Source of the DNA: Xenorhabdus lircayensis
GTDB lineage: Bacteria; Pseudomonadota; Gammaproteobacteria; Enterobacterales; Enterobacteriaceae
Direction: 5' to 3'
NCBI RefSeq assembly: GCF_016306625.1
Contig: NZ_JACOII010000031.1
Span: 28,543-92,542, forward strand
Length of the DNA stretch: 64,000 nucleotides
Positions 19,772-29,652 of the stretch are shown here, piece after piece; the first letter of the stretch is position 1; each line of letters opens with the position of its first letter. The translations under genes and the position numbers were made by a program. Under the pieces are notes generated by a model that saw only the letters and a list, made by a program, of their open reading frames with translations, did not search any database and was not told the DNA's origin.

Positions 19772-22700
19772 GGCGTTTCTCCTCTAACGACGGTCACTTT
19801 TACGTCTATCTTTTTTTCAGCGGCATAACTGATGGATTGATTAATTTCGGCCCATTGAGACGGCGTGGTTTTCTCAGGCACGGCGAGATGCAATGTTTTT
19901 TGTTTGATCATATCAGGTGTTAGCACATCTTTCCCCTTCAAAGATCCAGAAAACCCATCTATATCATTGATATAACTGTTTAACTGGCTACTTATCTGCT
20001 TAGGATTCTGTATCCTCGCGTTTGTGGCTGTGTCTAACGTTTTGACACTAATTGCCTGACCAGTAGATTTAGTATAATAATCAAATACCTCAGTACCATA
20101 CGGTAACCGGGAACTTTCTGGCAGCTTTAGCTCTTTCCCCACAAAATCCTCAAACGGATAGCCTTGTTTATAGTTCCCTTCTTTCCATGCCATTGGGGTT
20201 TTACTGCCATCTTTTTCAAGGCGATAGACATTTTTGATATTGACCATGCCTTCGGCATTCTTCAAACCAGAAAATTTACTGAGGGATTTGAATGTATTTG
20301 TTGTCGCACCCGCGCTCCCTTTTACCACGGCCAAATACCCAATCACCTTCGTGGTTAATTTTCCTGTTTCCAGACCGGCATTATAAGCGCCCCCTATCCC
20401 TGCACGGTCATAATCTCGTTGAATGGTATCCAGTCGTTTGACGATATCTGCCTTTTCTGCCTGATAAACTGTATTCAACATACTGTCACTATTAATCAGG
20501 TTTCTTAGTGCCTGTAGCGTCTCTTTATAATTGACGGCTGCCCCGACGATGCCTAGCACCGTATCATAAAGTTCAGCGGGCACCCCTGACACAAATCCCG
20601 CCAGTGCGACACCATCCTGATGTGTACTGGTCAGCCCCCATTTGATATGGATAAGCCCTCTCTTCAGTGAATTGGATTCAGCCGCCAGTTCTTTATCCCG
20701 CAGTTCCTTTTGATGATGGGCTAAATAATTATAGCGGAAAGTCGTCTCCGCTGCCGTGGCACCGCTATATACGCCGCCCGCTTCTCCCGTAAATACAGCA
20801 CCGGTAAAACCACCTAAAACACGGGAAATTCGTGCCTGTGTCTCTGCCACCCGCCCCCATTCTTCAGCTTTAATCATATTGTCGCCGAGAGAAATCGCCG
20901 CCAGTTCTGCCGCCAGAGAACCCACCGCTGCACCTTTGGCATCCCCTCCGGCGATCTCCGCACTGATGCCTGCGACCACAGCATGGCTGAGTATTTTACC
21001 GGGGTGACCTAAAATTTTCCCATTTTCACCAATCAGGCTGGCCCCTTTCGCATGAACTTGGTTCCCAATATTGCTCAGTAACACCGCCCGTAGGTTGTCC
21101 GTAAAACTGCCGCCATTAATGGCCGTCCCCAGTGTTGAACTCACGACGGACTGCGCGGCAATACGCTGGGTCACCTGACCCCAGTCATTATTCAACAAAG
21201 GAAGTTGGGATTGTATGGGATTGACAACGCCTTCCGCTTCCACCAGTTTTCCCCATCCCATTGAGTGATCCAAGCCCGCCAATGCCCCCCCCACCACCAT
21301 TTGTGTCACGAGGGATTTGACTGAATCGCGCTTCGCCAGGGCATCCAGTGTCTTGGTGAGATTCCCTTTGTTTTCAACCAAGGCAACCGCCGCCTGAGAA
21401 GCCAGCCCTATCATCCCCCCATAAGCCGCCCCATAAACCGCACTTCCCACAGCCCCGGTGGCACCGGTTGCTCCGACTGCCCCCTTTCCGGCCATAGCAG
21501 CAAGTCCGGAACCTGCGGTGACCGCCGCAACAGCAATCGCAATGACTGCCCCGACAACCGGGTTTAAACTTTGGTTTTTCTTGTCCCAGCTACTGTAAGC
21601 GTCCTTCACCACATGCCACTGTACATCATTGCGGTTTTGCAAATCTTTCAGCCATTCCGTACCGGGAGTACTCCCGAGTTTCGCCAATGCGTCTTCGAGT
21701 CGCTGTCCCTCTTTCGCTTTCACGTCCGCATGAATGCCTTTCGCGGCATCTACCGTCAACGTCCCCCCAATTTGCACCGACGGTATGACCCAGGTCTTTT
21801 CATCGTAGCCTTTATCGCGATGGGTAATATAAAAACCGGTTGACGTCGAAACAGTCTGCTCAAACGCCGTGTTTGGCATCGCTTTGAAGGTCACTTTCCC
21901 GGTCTGGCTAGTGATTTTCGCGTTTTGATGGGTTTCGATCCGGCTCGCCTCCAATGTCACGTCGTCTTTTGCCATCAGATTAATATCGCCACCGGCAACA
22001 AATTCGGTGACTTTATTTGTTGAGTTCTCTTTTCTTCGGGTTTCAGTCTTAGAACCGAACAAGCAAGATTTAATACCCAAAACTGTTTTGCAGACTTTAC
22101 TTGTTTCATCCCACTTATAAGTTTCTTCCATCGCCTGTGCATAGAGGAGGCCACCTTTAGCGGCAATATCCATCCCCCCTTTGGCGATTAATGACGTGGC
22201 CTGAAACAAAATACTGCCCTGGGCGTGTAGGGTTAATGCACCGCCACTCTTAAGCTGGCTGGCGCGCGGGGTAAAACGTTCTCTATTACCCTCCTCGATA
22301 TATTCTTGTAACGACTCGAAGCGGACATTCCCACCAGCAGAGAGCGTCATATCACGGCCGGATATCAGGCTTGCGCCGTAGGTTGACAGGTCACCTGCCG
22401 CAGACAGGGTGAGATTTTGGGCGGCATTGAGGGCGCTGGTTCCATAAGTATTTGACTTCTTGCTATCTGAATAATCATCAGACAGATATTCCTGAGCAAG
22501 GAAAACCACGTTCCGGCCAGCGTTAACGGAGACACTCCCCGCCGTCGATGTTAATCGGGCATATTTACCAACGATATCGCCACCCGCCCTGAGTTGCAGC
22601 TGATCCCCCGCCGTAATGCCGGTGCGACTCGCCATCATTTTAGGGTCATACATATCAATATTACGACCCGCGCTCAACGTGATTTGTTGTCCGGCATTGA

Positions 22701-25200
22701 TCTCTGCGCTGAATAACTTGATATCATTTCCCGCGAACAGGTTAATACTGCCCGCAGTTCTCAATGAATTTCGAATACCCGAAGCATCAAGGTCATGACC
22801 GGCGCTTAACGTAAGGTTATATGATGAATCAAACTCAGTCTTGTAGAAATACAGATTTTTGCCCGCAGAAATCCGCACATTCCGCACATTTTTATCGGCT
22901 GAAATTGAAGGCCAAAACATGTCCGTCCGAATATCCCCTTTGCGCACGACAAGTTCAACATTTTCCCCTTTCAATCCCGCTTTGTCAGCATGGATTTTTT
23001 CGCCCGCAATGAATGTCAGGTCTTTATTTGCTTCCCATTTAGCATAGGAACCCAGAAAGACAGAACCCGCATTTAATGTAATGTTGTTTGCCTTAACGAA
23101 CCGAAGACCGGAAGCATCCAAACTGTCACCTGCAAACATCCGCAAATTGTTGCCGGCCGAAATATCATTGTCTGCGCCAAAAATTTGAATACTTCCTTGA
23201 CGTGCGAGCAGTTCAACATTTTCCCCTTTCAGCTTCAGGTAATGGCCTCCGTCCCTGTTTCTGCCCCCGATCATTCCATCCGCCACCATCCGCAAATCGT
23301 TGGCAGCCAAAACACTCATCCCGCCATGTTCTATCGTGATGTCACCTTTAGGCGCAAGAAACTCAATATTCCCCCCTTTCAGGTGAGTGTCACTGACCCC
23401 GATATGCCTGTTCGCCAATACCCGCAAATTGTTGTCAGCCGCAATATCGGGAAACGCTCCCTTCCCGTTGTAACCTTTCATCTTAATGTCACCTGTGCGG
23501 GCAATAAGCTCAACATCCTGCCCCTTCAACGTGACGCGGGCAATGCTGGCATTTTCGCCCGCAATGAATGTCAGATTTTTCCCCGCCTCCACCCTGCCGG
23601 CGTAGACATCAAGGACACCGTCAGCAATCATTGACAGGTCATTTTTCGCTTTCAGACCAAAGTGATCTTTGGCACCAATTTTACCGGCACGAAGAAGAAT
23701 ATTGTGGGCGGATATGCCCGGACGTCCAGATTGTCCACGTAATAGCTCGAATGTGTTTTTGAAGTCGGCGGTCACATTGAGACCGGATTGGATTACACTT
23801 CCTACCCCGTTAAAATCGTGGCCGGCTAAAATAAGATTTTTTCCTGTCCGTAACCAGCCGTTCTTGTCATCAAGTTTTGTAGCATTGATATAAGCGTTCG
23901 CACCTGATAAGATATCGGAGGTATTACTTAAGTTTTTTGTGCGAATGACCATATCGCCATGCTTGGTCACCAGCCGGGATGATAAAGTGTTATCAACCCA
24001 CGTCGTTGGGTTACCCGCCGCATCTTTTTGCAACCACAGGCTGTTATATGACTCAAAAACCCCCTTCTGATTATCTAAACGGTCAACAAACAAACGCATA
24101 TCGCCGTATGCGATATTATAAGCGGTATTGAACAACCGGTTCGTGGCAAGCGTGATATCTTTCTTGGCCTCCAGAGCGACTTTGCCGCTTCCTTTAGTGT
24201 CTATGTCGATATCCCGACTGCTGACGTTAATATCAGTTTCGGCATTCACCTTCCCCAAAGTGACTTTACCGTCAACCGTCAAACGGATATCGCCCTGAGT
24301 TGTGGTCAGGTTAGTGAGATTAACACCCACCCCCGCTTCTGTTCCCACTAAACGGATTTTATTGGCGTACATGCCGCCTACAGATCGGGTATCAACGGCC
24401 AGGGGGGGTATTTCTCCTTCCCCGGCAATGGGGACAATAGTTCCCTGCTTGAAATCAATCCAGTTAGCCCCTTGTGTCAGCGTCAGGTTTTTGGCATGTA
24501 CTTTTCCGTTAAGGATCGTAGCACGGCTGATAATATCGATATAATCCGGAGACCCTTTCCCCCCCCACCCCACTCCCTCCACCCCAGACAACCCTTGTTC
24601 ACCTATGGTTACGGTGCCTTTTTGCACGATTAAGGCGGCCAACGCCCCGTTGTTATCAAGCACCGGTCGCCCCGTCGTTAATGTGACCGCAGGAGCATTA
24701 ATAAAGCTACAGCCGTTACAGGTAATGCCATTGGGATTGGCAATGATGAGGTTAGCTTTTTGCCCGGCCACTTCCACCGCGCCCGTCAATTCTGAATGAT
24801 TAGGTCCTTTCACCTCACCAATAATCAGGTCTGCTGCCTTGCCGTTAAAGTTAGGGTTCGCCCAGATTTGCTTCGCCAGGGTGGTTTGCGTCTCACTGAG
24901 AGCGTTATTTAACACGAGGTCATTTCCCCCGTACACATTAAAGTCCCCGAAGCGCAGATGGATAACCCCCGCCTCATTTGGGGCTGCCATATTCACGACA
25001 GGAATGTATTTGTTAGGCACCTTGCCATCCTTGTAGTGCGGAGAGAATAATTGGTGATTCACAACAGTCGTTTCCCCCGGCTGGGGAGACGGGGGTTGCT
25101 CATTGGCCGCCGCAATTGCCGGGTGCAGGGGATACACCGCCGTCAGGTAAATGAGCAGGTAACTCAGAGCCTTCAGTCTAGGAACGTGTTGTTTGGACAT
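19768..25200 (-). CDS. cdiA: Two-partner secretion exoprotein, CdiA/filamentous haemagglutinin-type toxin
   Basis: The 1810-residue protein starts at the ATG 30 bases after the cdiB stop, preceded by AAAAGGTG. The N-terminus has a hydrophobic signal segment ending AIAAANEQ. The TPS secretion domain follows, with the hallmark NPNGITCNGCSFINA near residue 170. The middle is a long beta-helix of haemagglutinin repeats (recurring LTLSAGxD, LxAGGDI). A glycine/alanine-rich pre-toxin region lies near 1250-1500, then a YNYLAHHQ stretch close to where the variable toxin should begin. The last about 150 residues, with FDYY and AISVKTLDT, look like a PD-(D/E)XK-type nuclease of the CdiA tRNase kind. 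It is exported by CdiB and delivered into neighbouring cells, with cdiI downstream. At 1810 residues it is short for a CdiA. No VENN motif was seen; the CDI rather than plain haemagglutinin call rests on the toxin end plus the adjacent immunity genes. Confidence 0.85.
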   Translation of the reverse strand: MSKQHVPRLKALSYLLIYLTAVYPLHPAIAAANEQPPSPQPGETTVVNHQLFSPHYKDGKVPNKYIPVVNMAAPNEAGVIHLRFGDFNVYGGNDLVLNNALSETQTTLAKQIWANPNFNGKAADLIIGEVKGPNHSELTGAVEVAGQKANLIIANPNGITCNGCSFINAPAVTLTTGRPVLDNNGALAALIVQKGTVTIGEQGLSGVEGVGWGGKGSPDYIDIISRATILNGKVHAKNLTLTQGANWIDFKQGTIVPIAGEGEIPPLAVDTRSVGGMYANKIRLVGTEAGVGVNLTNLTTTQGDIRLTVDGKVTLGKVNAETDINVSSRDIDIDTKGSGKVALEAKKDITLATNRLFNTAYNIAYGDMRLFVDRLDNQKGVFESYNSLWLQKDAAGNPTTWVDNTLSSRLVTKHGDMVIRTKNLSNTSDILSGANAYINATKLDDKNGWLRTGKNLILAGHDFNGVGSVIQSGLNVTADFKNTFELLRGQSGRPGISAHNILLRAGKIGAKDHFGLKAKNDLSMIADGVLDVYAGRVEAGKNLTFIAGENASIARVTLKGQDVELIARTGDIKMKGYNGKGAFPDIAADNNLRVLANRHIGVSDTHLKGGNIEFLAPKGDITIEHGGMSVLAANDLRMVADGMIGGRNRDGGHYLKLKGENVELLARQGSIQIFGADNDISAGNNLRMFAGDSLDASGLRFVKANNITLNAGSVFLGSYAKWEANKDLTFIAGEKIHADKAGLKGENVELVVRKGDIRTDMFWPSISADKNVRNVRISAGKNLYFYKTEFDSSYNLTLSAGHDLDASGIRNSLRTAGSINLFAGNDIKLFSAEINAGQQITLSAGRNIDMYDPKMMASRTGITAGDQLQLRAGGDIVGKYARLTSTAGSVSVNAGRNVVFLAQEYLSDDYSDSKKSNTYGTSALNAAQNLTLSAAGDLSTYGASLISGRDMTLSAGGNVRFESLQEYIEEGNRERFTPRASQLKSGGALTLHAQGSILFQATSLIAKGGMDIAAKGGLLYAQAMEETYKWDETSKVCKTVLGIKSCLFGSKTETRRKENSTNKVTEFVAGGDINLMAKDDVTLEASRIETHQNAKITSQTGKVTFKAMPNTAFEQTVSTSTGFYITHRDKGYDEKTWVIPSVQIGGTLTVDAAKGIHADVKAKEGQRLEDALAKLGSTPGTEWLKDLQNRNDVQWHVVKDAYSSWDKKNQSLNPVVGAVIAIAVAAVTAGSGLAAMAGKGAVGATGATGAVGSAVYGAAYGGMIGLASQAAVALVENKGNLTKTLDALAKRDSVKSLVTQMVVGGALAGLDHSMGWGKLVEAEGVVNPIQSQLPLLNNDWGQVTQRIAAQSVVSSTLGTAINGGSFTDNLRAVLLSNIGNQVHAKGASLIGENGKILGHPGKILSHAVVAGISAEIAGGDAKGAAVGSLAAELAAISLGDNMIKAEEWGRVAETQARISRVLGGFTGAVFTGEAGGVYSGATAAETTFRYNYLAHHQKELRDKELAAESNSLKRGLIHIKWGLTSTHQDGVALAGFVSGVPAELYDTVLGIVGAAVNYKETLQALRNLINSDSMLNTVYQAEKADIVKRLDTIQRDYDRAGIGGAYNAGLETGKLTTKVIGYLAVVKGSAGATTNTFKSLSKFSGLKNAEGMVNIKNVYRLEKDGSKTPMAWKEGNYKQGYPFEDFVGKELKLPESSRLPYGTEVFDYYTKSTGQAISVKTLDTATNARIQNPKQISSQLNSYINDIDGFSGSLKGKDVLTPDMIKQKTLHLAVPEKTTPSQWAEINQSISYAAEKKIDVKVTVVRGETP

Positions 25201-25230
25201 AATGCGACACCTTTTCTTATAATAATTCAC

Positions 25231-26916
25231 TTAAAATTCGAGTGAGATGGCCGCATAAAGCGACCACGCATCGGGTTTCAGGGTCCGTGGATAATAGAGA
25301 GGCTTACCAATCATGAAGCGGGATGACAGCGCCTGATGTGTCAATGTGATCCCAAAAGCCCCGCCCAATAAATGGGCTTCTTCTATCCCGTAACGGGGTT
25401 GCCCAATCAAATAGCCATAATCCAATGCCCCCGTGAATGTCAGCGCACCGGCACTGAGGTGATGGGTGACTTCCTGACGCCAGAAAAATCCTTGGTTGCC
25501 ACTCAGGGATTGCGCTTTGTATCCACGCACCGAGTACAATCCCCCCAGTGACAGGCGTTCGGAAGAAGGCAAATCGTCAGGACTCAGTTGCCCGTACAAT
25601 GAGGTCAGATAGGCGGTATTGGGGGTAAGCGGATAATAATAACTGCTGCTCAAATTGAATTTACGGAACGCGTTTCGGGTGGCGACGGGAGGCAAAGTCA
25701 CCGTATCCCCAAATTCAAAGGTGGGGCTAAACGTGAAATAACCGCCGCCAAGCAGGGTGCTGTACTGGGGGCTAATATAGGCCGTTTTTACCACCGGACT
25801 CTGGATTGAGATTTTTTGGTCCGCAATCACATTTTTCACTGTTTTATGGCGGCCGCCGACCTGTAAACCCAGTTTTTGTTTTCCATCCCGGAATAAAGTA
25901 CGACTGACATCAATCTGGTGAGTCTGGTTTTCACTGTCATAGGGACGGGTATTACCTATGACTGCCAGTGCCTGCCGTGAGGTATTGTGAAAATAGTGAT
26001 AACGCGCAGTCCAATAGCCGTAAGGGACACTCACCGACAAGGCCAGATGGCGATTGTGGTGTGCCGGTCTGAAATCCGTATCCTGTGTCCAGGAAAGCGA
26101 CCATTGTTCCCCAAGCCCTAAAGGGGCATCCCATACCAGTCCGGCACCCGCCTGATATTCCCCCGTTCCTTTTTGGCCACTGTTCTCCACACTTAAGTGT
26201 ACCTTGCCCGGAAAACGGCTGGCTTGTTGCCGAATGTGCACAGTGGAATAACCCGGTTGTATACCGGGTTGGATATCAATCGTAAATCGGGAAGAAGTGA
26301 GACGGTTGAGCTGCTCCAGCCCCTGCTCAACATCCCGTAGATTTAAAACCTTTCCCTCCATACCCGGAAACAGCATCTTTGTCATGCGTGGGGGCTTGCC
26401 ATCCATTTCAACCGCATCAACCCGGCCTTCTATCACCGCAATACGCAGTTTGCCATCGGCCAAATCCTGCTCGGGCAGTTGCGCTTGCGAGGTGATATAG
26501 CCATCAGTGAGATAGGTATTGGTCACAGCCCGTACCAGTTGCTTCAACTCAGCAAGCGTGACGCAACGATGTAAATAAGGCTGAGTCAGCGTGTTCCGGG
26601 CAGACGCGGATAAAGACTCAGCGCCCTGCAACGTGATTTCGTTAATGGCGACACATTGGGCATCAGTGGCTGGAGTACTATCGGCTGCCTGTGTGGGTAA
26701 TGACAGGGATTTTTGCAAATCCTCCCGTTGTTGCCGGGCATCCTCAAGCAGTGTTTTTTGCTGCTGATGCTGGCTGTCCAATATCGCTGAAGGCGCCTCC
26801 AGACGCGGCACCTGTTTTTGTTGAAAGGGAGGCTCATCTGCTTGCACGGGGTATATGACGAATATCGCCCATCCCAATAACCCTGCTCTTATTTTGTTGA
26901 GTATTATCGTTGCCAT
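25231..26916 (-). CDS. cdiB: Two-partner secretion outer-membrane transporter (CdiB/FhaC/ShlB family)
   Basis: The 561-residue Omp85-superfamily pore exports CdiA across the outer membrane. Residues 1-26 form a signal peptide (hydrophobic, ending YPVQA). A Gln-rich helix and linker follow, then two POTRA domains (about 85-240), then a 16-strand beta-barrel with the conserved VRGY motif (SLGGLYSVRGY, around 450), and a terminal Phe as in barrel proteins recognised by Bam. The stop is followed after 30 bases by the cdiA ATG, so both are one transcript. Only a weak ribosome site precedes the ATG. Upstream is a long AT-rich gap that must hold the promoter. Confidence 0.93.
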   Translation of the reverse strand: MATIILNKIRAGLLGWAIFVIYPVQADEPPFQQKQVPRLEAPSAILDSQHQQQKTLLEDARQQREDLQKSLSLPTQAADSTPATDAQCVAINEITLQGAESLSASARNTLTQPYLHRCVTLAELKQLVRAVTNTYLTDGYITSQAQLPEQDLADGKLRIAVIEGRVDAVEMDGKPPRMTKMLFPGMEGKVLNLRDVEQGLEQLNRLTSSRFTIDIQPGIQPGYSTVHIRQQASRFPGKVHLSVENSGQKGTGEYQAGAGLVWDAPLGLGEQWSLSWTQDTDFRPAHHNRHLALSVSVPYGYWTARYHYFHNTSRQALAVIGNTRPYDSENQTHQIDVSRTLFRDGKQKLGLQVGGRHKTVKNVIADQKISIQSPVVKTAYISPQYSTLLGGGYFTFSPTFEFGDTVTLPPVATRNAFRKFNLSSSYYYPLTPNTAYLTSLYGQLSPDDLPSSERLSLGGLYSVRGYKAQSLSGNQGFFWRQEVTHHLSAGALTFTGALDYGYLIGQPRYGIEEAHLLGGAFGITLTHQALSSRFMIGKPLYYPRTLKPDAWSLYAAISLEF

Positions 26917-27741
26917 AGTTTAACCAAAAAATAGTTAATTTTTATTAAACATTTTTTGAGGGGAGTTTTAGATAGGCCATTATGATTCAACCTGTATTAT
27001 TTTCAAACAGATCAGGGCAAGAAAAATACAAAAGGGATATTTTTAGTTATTTAAACCACAAAATATGATTTTATAGAAATCAAATAATGAAAATAAAACT
27101 TATTAGGTATAAGATAAATACATTCATCTAAGTTTTACATTCACAAAAACAGAAACAAAACAAATATGATGAAAAAAAATAATAGTTAATATTAATAACG
27201 TCATTAGTCGGCGGACATAGTCCTTAACGCGAGTTTTATAGATAAATTTTTTCATCTGGCGTCGTTCATTTCGGGGTATCAATGCTATGATGGGCATAAC
27301 TCAGTCCATTTGGTGGTTTGGGATTTTTAGCAATAGATCAGATCGAAAAAATCGGACTGAGTTTCCTTCAAGGAATCTACTATTTCGAATAGCTTATTTA
27401 TTCATATCAAAACGCAGGGTCGGATCTCACATTTTTAATATGGTTAATTGGGTTAAAAAATAATACATTTTAAGTTCAAAAATAACACTGAACAGTTATC
27501 AGTATCTATTAATAAAAGAGTATAGAATGGATATAATTATCAATATCTATCAGATTGACTGATATTTAATCAAAGTGGAATCTCGTCCTGTATCAAAACG
27601 GAGATACATCAAGTTATTATAGATACCAAATGATAATGTATATTATAAATAAAAACGGCCTTATTTATTAATCGCAAATAGACTAAATTTAAATCAATCT
27701 TTTTTTAAAGTCAGACTTCAATATAAAAGCCCCTCATTACC
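26917..27741. other. AT-rich intergenic region between cdiB and the crystallin-like gene
   Basis: About 800 bases without a credible gene, far richer in A and T than the flanks. It should carry the divergent promoters of cdiB and, at its right end, of the crystallin-like gene. The only clear structure is the nested inverted repeat at 27298-27363. Such composition is typical of horizontally acquired DNA silenced by H-NS; that link is inference. Confidence 0.6.
27298..27363. repeat. Nested inverted repeat
   Basis: AACTCAGTCC (27298-27307) pairs perfectly with GGACTGAGTT (27354-27363), and inside it GATTTTT pairs with AAAAATC. Together they form a two-step hairpin about 66 bases long. It may be a remnant of a mobile element end or a regulatory hairpin; nothing beside it encodes a transposase. 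Confidence 0.6.
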
Positions 27742-27769
27742 TTGACATATAATTCAGCCTCCTTATTCT
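27742..27769 (+). promoter_or_regulatory. Sigma70-type promoter of the crystallin-like gene
   Basis: A perfect -35 TTGACA (27742-27747) and a -10 TATTCT (27764-27769) are separated by 16 bases. The site lies about 40 bases upstream of the ATG, and a strong AAGGAG ribosome site (27795-27800) sits 10 bases before the ATG. Confidence 0.6.
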
Positions 27770-27810
27770 AGTTGGTCATTGTCATAATAAACATAAGGAG
27801 AAAACATATC

Positions 27811-28437
27811 ATGTCTAAAGATAACTTAACCAATGGCGCTATATTTTATACTAAAGAGAATTATGCTGGAGCCTCCTATGAATATCCAGAAAATAGTACA
27901 ATGGTAGATTTAAGTGGTACTCCATTAAATGATAAGTTTATTTCCGTTGAAATTGGTACGGATTCAATTGTGTTCGCTTGGCGGCATCACAGTGATAGCG
28001 AGTCTGGGCAAATTTATCGTGAATGGGATACAAGCCAAACCGATATCAATGATATTAAAGGGTTAACAAAATTTATTGTTTCACCTTCAAACCGTGATCT
28101 GTTAGCCGTAAAGTTAATTAACGAATCAGATGCAGATCAAATATTCAGGGCACATATCCAAACTTATACAATCTCCGAAGCAGTGGATTGTTATTCAGAT
28201 GGGGACTATGAAGTCGTTGGTCTAATACCGAAAGATCATCAGCAATATGTTACATCCGTCGTGATATTTAATCAGAGCAATATTCCTGTCACTCAAGGTG
28301 CGGTCTATTTTAAATATAATGGCACCGACCTTGATATCATTACTTATGGTGAGACAGAACCTCCCCACATGCGGTTTGAAAAAGCAGGTGGTTATCATTT
28401 TAATTTCTACTTGGAGAGTTTACCTACCAATCAGTAA
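27811..28437 (+). CDS. Beta/gamma-crystallin-like protein
   Basis: The 208-residue protein starts at the ATG served by AAGGAG rather than at the start 39 bases further upstream. The N-terminal half shows a Greek-key crystallin pattern: FYTKENYAGASYEY, LNDKFISVEIG, FAWRHHSD, and REWDTSQTDI followed by GLTKFIV. The first calcium-type signature N-D-K-F-I-S has Ile where Ser or Thr is usual. The C-terminal half is probably another beta-sandwich (VDCYSDGDYEVVGLIP, GAVYFKYNG) that I cannot name. There is no signal peptide. Related crystallin-fold proteins are known from Photorhabdus and Xenorhabdus, some made in large amounts, but a function cannot be assigned. Strong promoter, strong ribosome site and strong terminator make this a single-gene, probably highly expressed unit. 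Confidence 0.75.
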   Translation: MSKDNLTNGAIFYTKENYAGASYEYPENSTMVDLSGTPLNDKFISVEIGTDSIVFAWRHHSDSESGQIYREWDTSQTDINDIKGLTKFIVSPSNRDLLAVKLINESDADQIFRAHIQTYTISEAVDCYSDGDYEVVGLIPKDHQQYVTSVVIFNQSNIPVTQGAVYFKYNGTDLDIITYGETEPPHMRFEKAGGYHFNFYLESLPTNQ

Positions 28438-28503
28438 AATAAAGGTAAATTAAAAATTAATTATTCTTTTTGTCAAAATTTATAAAATAGAAAAAATAAC
28501 AAT

Positions 28504-28544
28504 AAAAAAGAGGCGTGTACTATAAATGCACACGCCTCTTTTTG
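28504..28544. terminator. Bidirectional Rho-independent terminator
   Basis: GAGGCGTGT (28510-28518) pairs with ACACGCCTC (28530-28538). A-runs lie on the left and T-runs on the right, so it can stop the crystallin-like transcript (plus) and the polyamine/ABC operon (minus), which converge here. Confidence 0.9.
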
Positions 28545-28554
28545 AATTAATTAT

Positions 28555-29652
28555 TTAATACCACCGGAAGATCTTCATTCCCGTAATAAATGTTATCACT
28601 CCCACCAAGCTCAGGATAATGGCTGCGGGGAGAGCCTGCATAATATCACCGCCTTCGATAAATATTTTGCGCATATTATCAGCCAGAATCGTCAACGGCA
28701 GGTATTCAATAATATTTGCCATCCACTGCGGGAAGTTTTTGTAACTGAAAAAAATCCCTGACAACAAAATCTGTATCAGAATGGAGACTTCCAACAGGCC
28801 ATTGGCCGTTTGCGCCTTGCGAGCACGAGATGCCACCAGTACCGCGACGCCGGAAAAACAGATATTCCCCGCAAGCATCAAAAGTAAGAAGGCATAAAAC
28901 GATCCCTGCATTTCCACATCAAAGTAGATTTGCGCAAACCAATAGATGATCAGTATCTCGGTAATGCTTATTAAGAGACAAGAGAGGATATGCGCTATCA
29001 GGAAGGTAGATTTACGCATCGGAGTAATACACATCTGGCGTGTCACCCTGCTGACGCGCTTTTCTGCCAATGCCCAACCCACGGCAATCAGACAAGTTTC
29101 CATAATTGCCATCGCCAGCAATCCCGGAACCAGAAAATCAACATAGCGCAAACCCGGTGTTTCCAGAATAAATAGGTTCTTTTCGGCCTGTACTTCACCC
29201 TGCTGGTTGAGCAGGTAATACGTCAGCAAGGCATCACTGTTCTGTGGATCAAGATAGTGAACGCGTTTCCCCTCTTTATCCTGTTCAATGAACATCTGGA
29301 TATCGCCCCGTTTTAGTCCTCGTACCACCGCATCATGATCGGGATAATACGTCACCTTGTATCTGACCTTTACCAGCCGATCACGCTTGATCTCATCTTT
29401 ATTGACGATGCCTGCAATCATGTGCTGCTGCGCTACAAGCTGATCTCCCCATTGTTTGACTTGCTGCTGCTGCACAACTTCAGTGGGCAGTACAATGCCA
29501 ATATTTCTTTCGGGGATATCCTGAGAGGAAAACGAAACCCCCAGCAACCAAACCAGCAATAGAGGAAAACCAAATGACCAGAATAGAATTTCCGGCTCAC
29601 GGATATATTGCCGGAATTGGGTATTCATCAGGTTGATCAATGCACTATTCAT
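28555..29652 (-). CDS. ABC-2 type transporter permease (polyamine/antibiotic exporter)
   Basis: The 365-residue inner-membrane protein has one N-terminal membrane segment (about 25-45), a long periplasmic stretch (about 50-165), then five hydrophobic segments in the C-terminal half, the layout of ABC2_membrane permeases that export drugs or lipids. Its start overlaps the end of the ATPase gene by 8 bases, so the two are translationally coupled. As the last gene of the polyamine operon it most likely forms the export channel that gives self-protection, as proposed for the ABC genes in fabclavine and zeamine clusters. The substrate is inferred from position only. Confidence 0.88.
   Translation of the reverse strand: MNSALINLMNTQFRQYIREPEILFWSFGFPLLLVWLLGVSFSSQDIPERNIGIVLPTEVVQQQQVKQWGDQLVAQQHMIAGIVNKDEIKRDRLVKVRYKVTYYPDHDAVVRGLKRGDIQMFIEQDKEGKRVHYLDPQNSDALLTYYLLNQQGEVQAEKNLFILETPGLRYVDFLVPGLLAMAIMETCLIAVGWALAEKRVSRVTRQMCITPMRKSTFLIAHILSCLLISITEILIIYWFAQIYFDVEMQGSFYAFLLLMLAGNICFSGVAVLVASRARKAQTANGLLEVSILIQILLSGIFFSYKNFPQWMANIIEYLPLTILADNMRKIFIEGGDIMQALPAAIILSLVGVITFITGMKIFRWY

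Noticed and set aside
24302-24544. Short plus-strand frames inside cdiA
   Set aside because: They are shadows of the repetitive haemagglutinin coding sequence.
25201-25230. Longer start for CdiA at the GTG adjoining the cdiB stop
   Set aside because: The downstream ATG has the AAAAGGTG site and begins the signal peptide properly.
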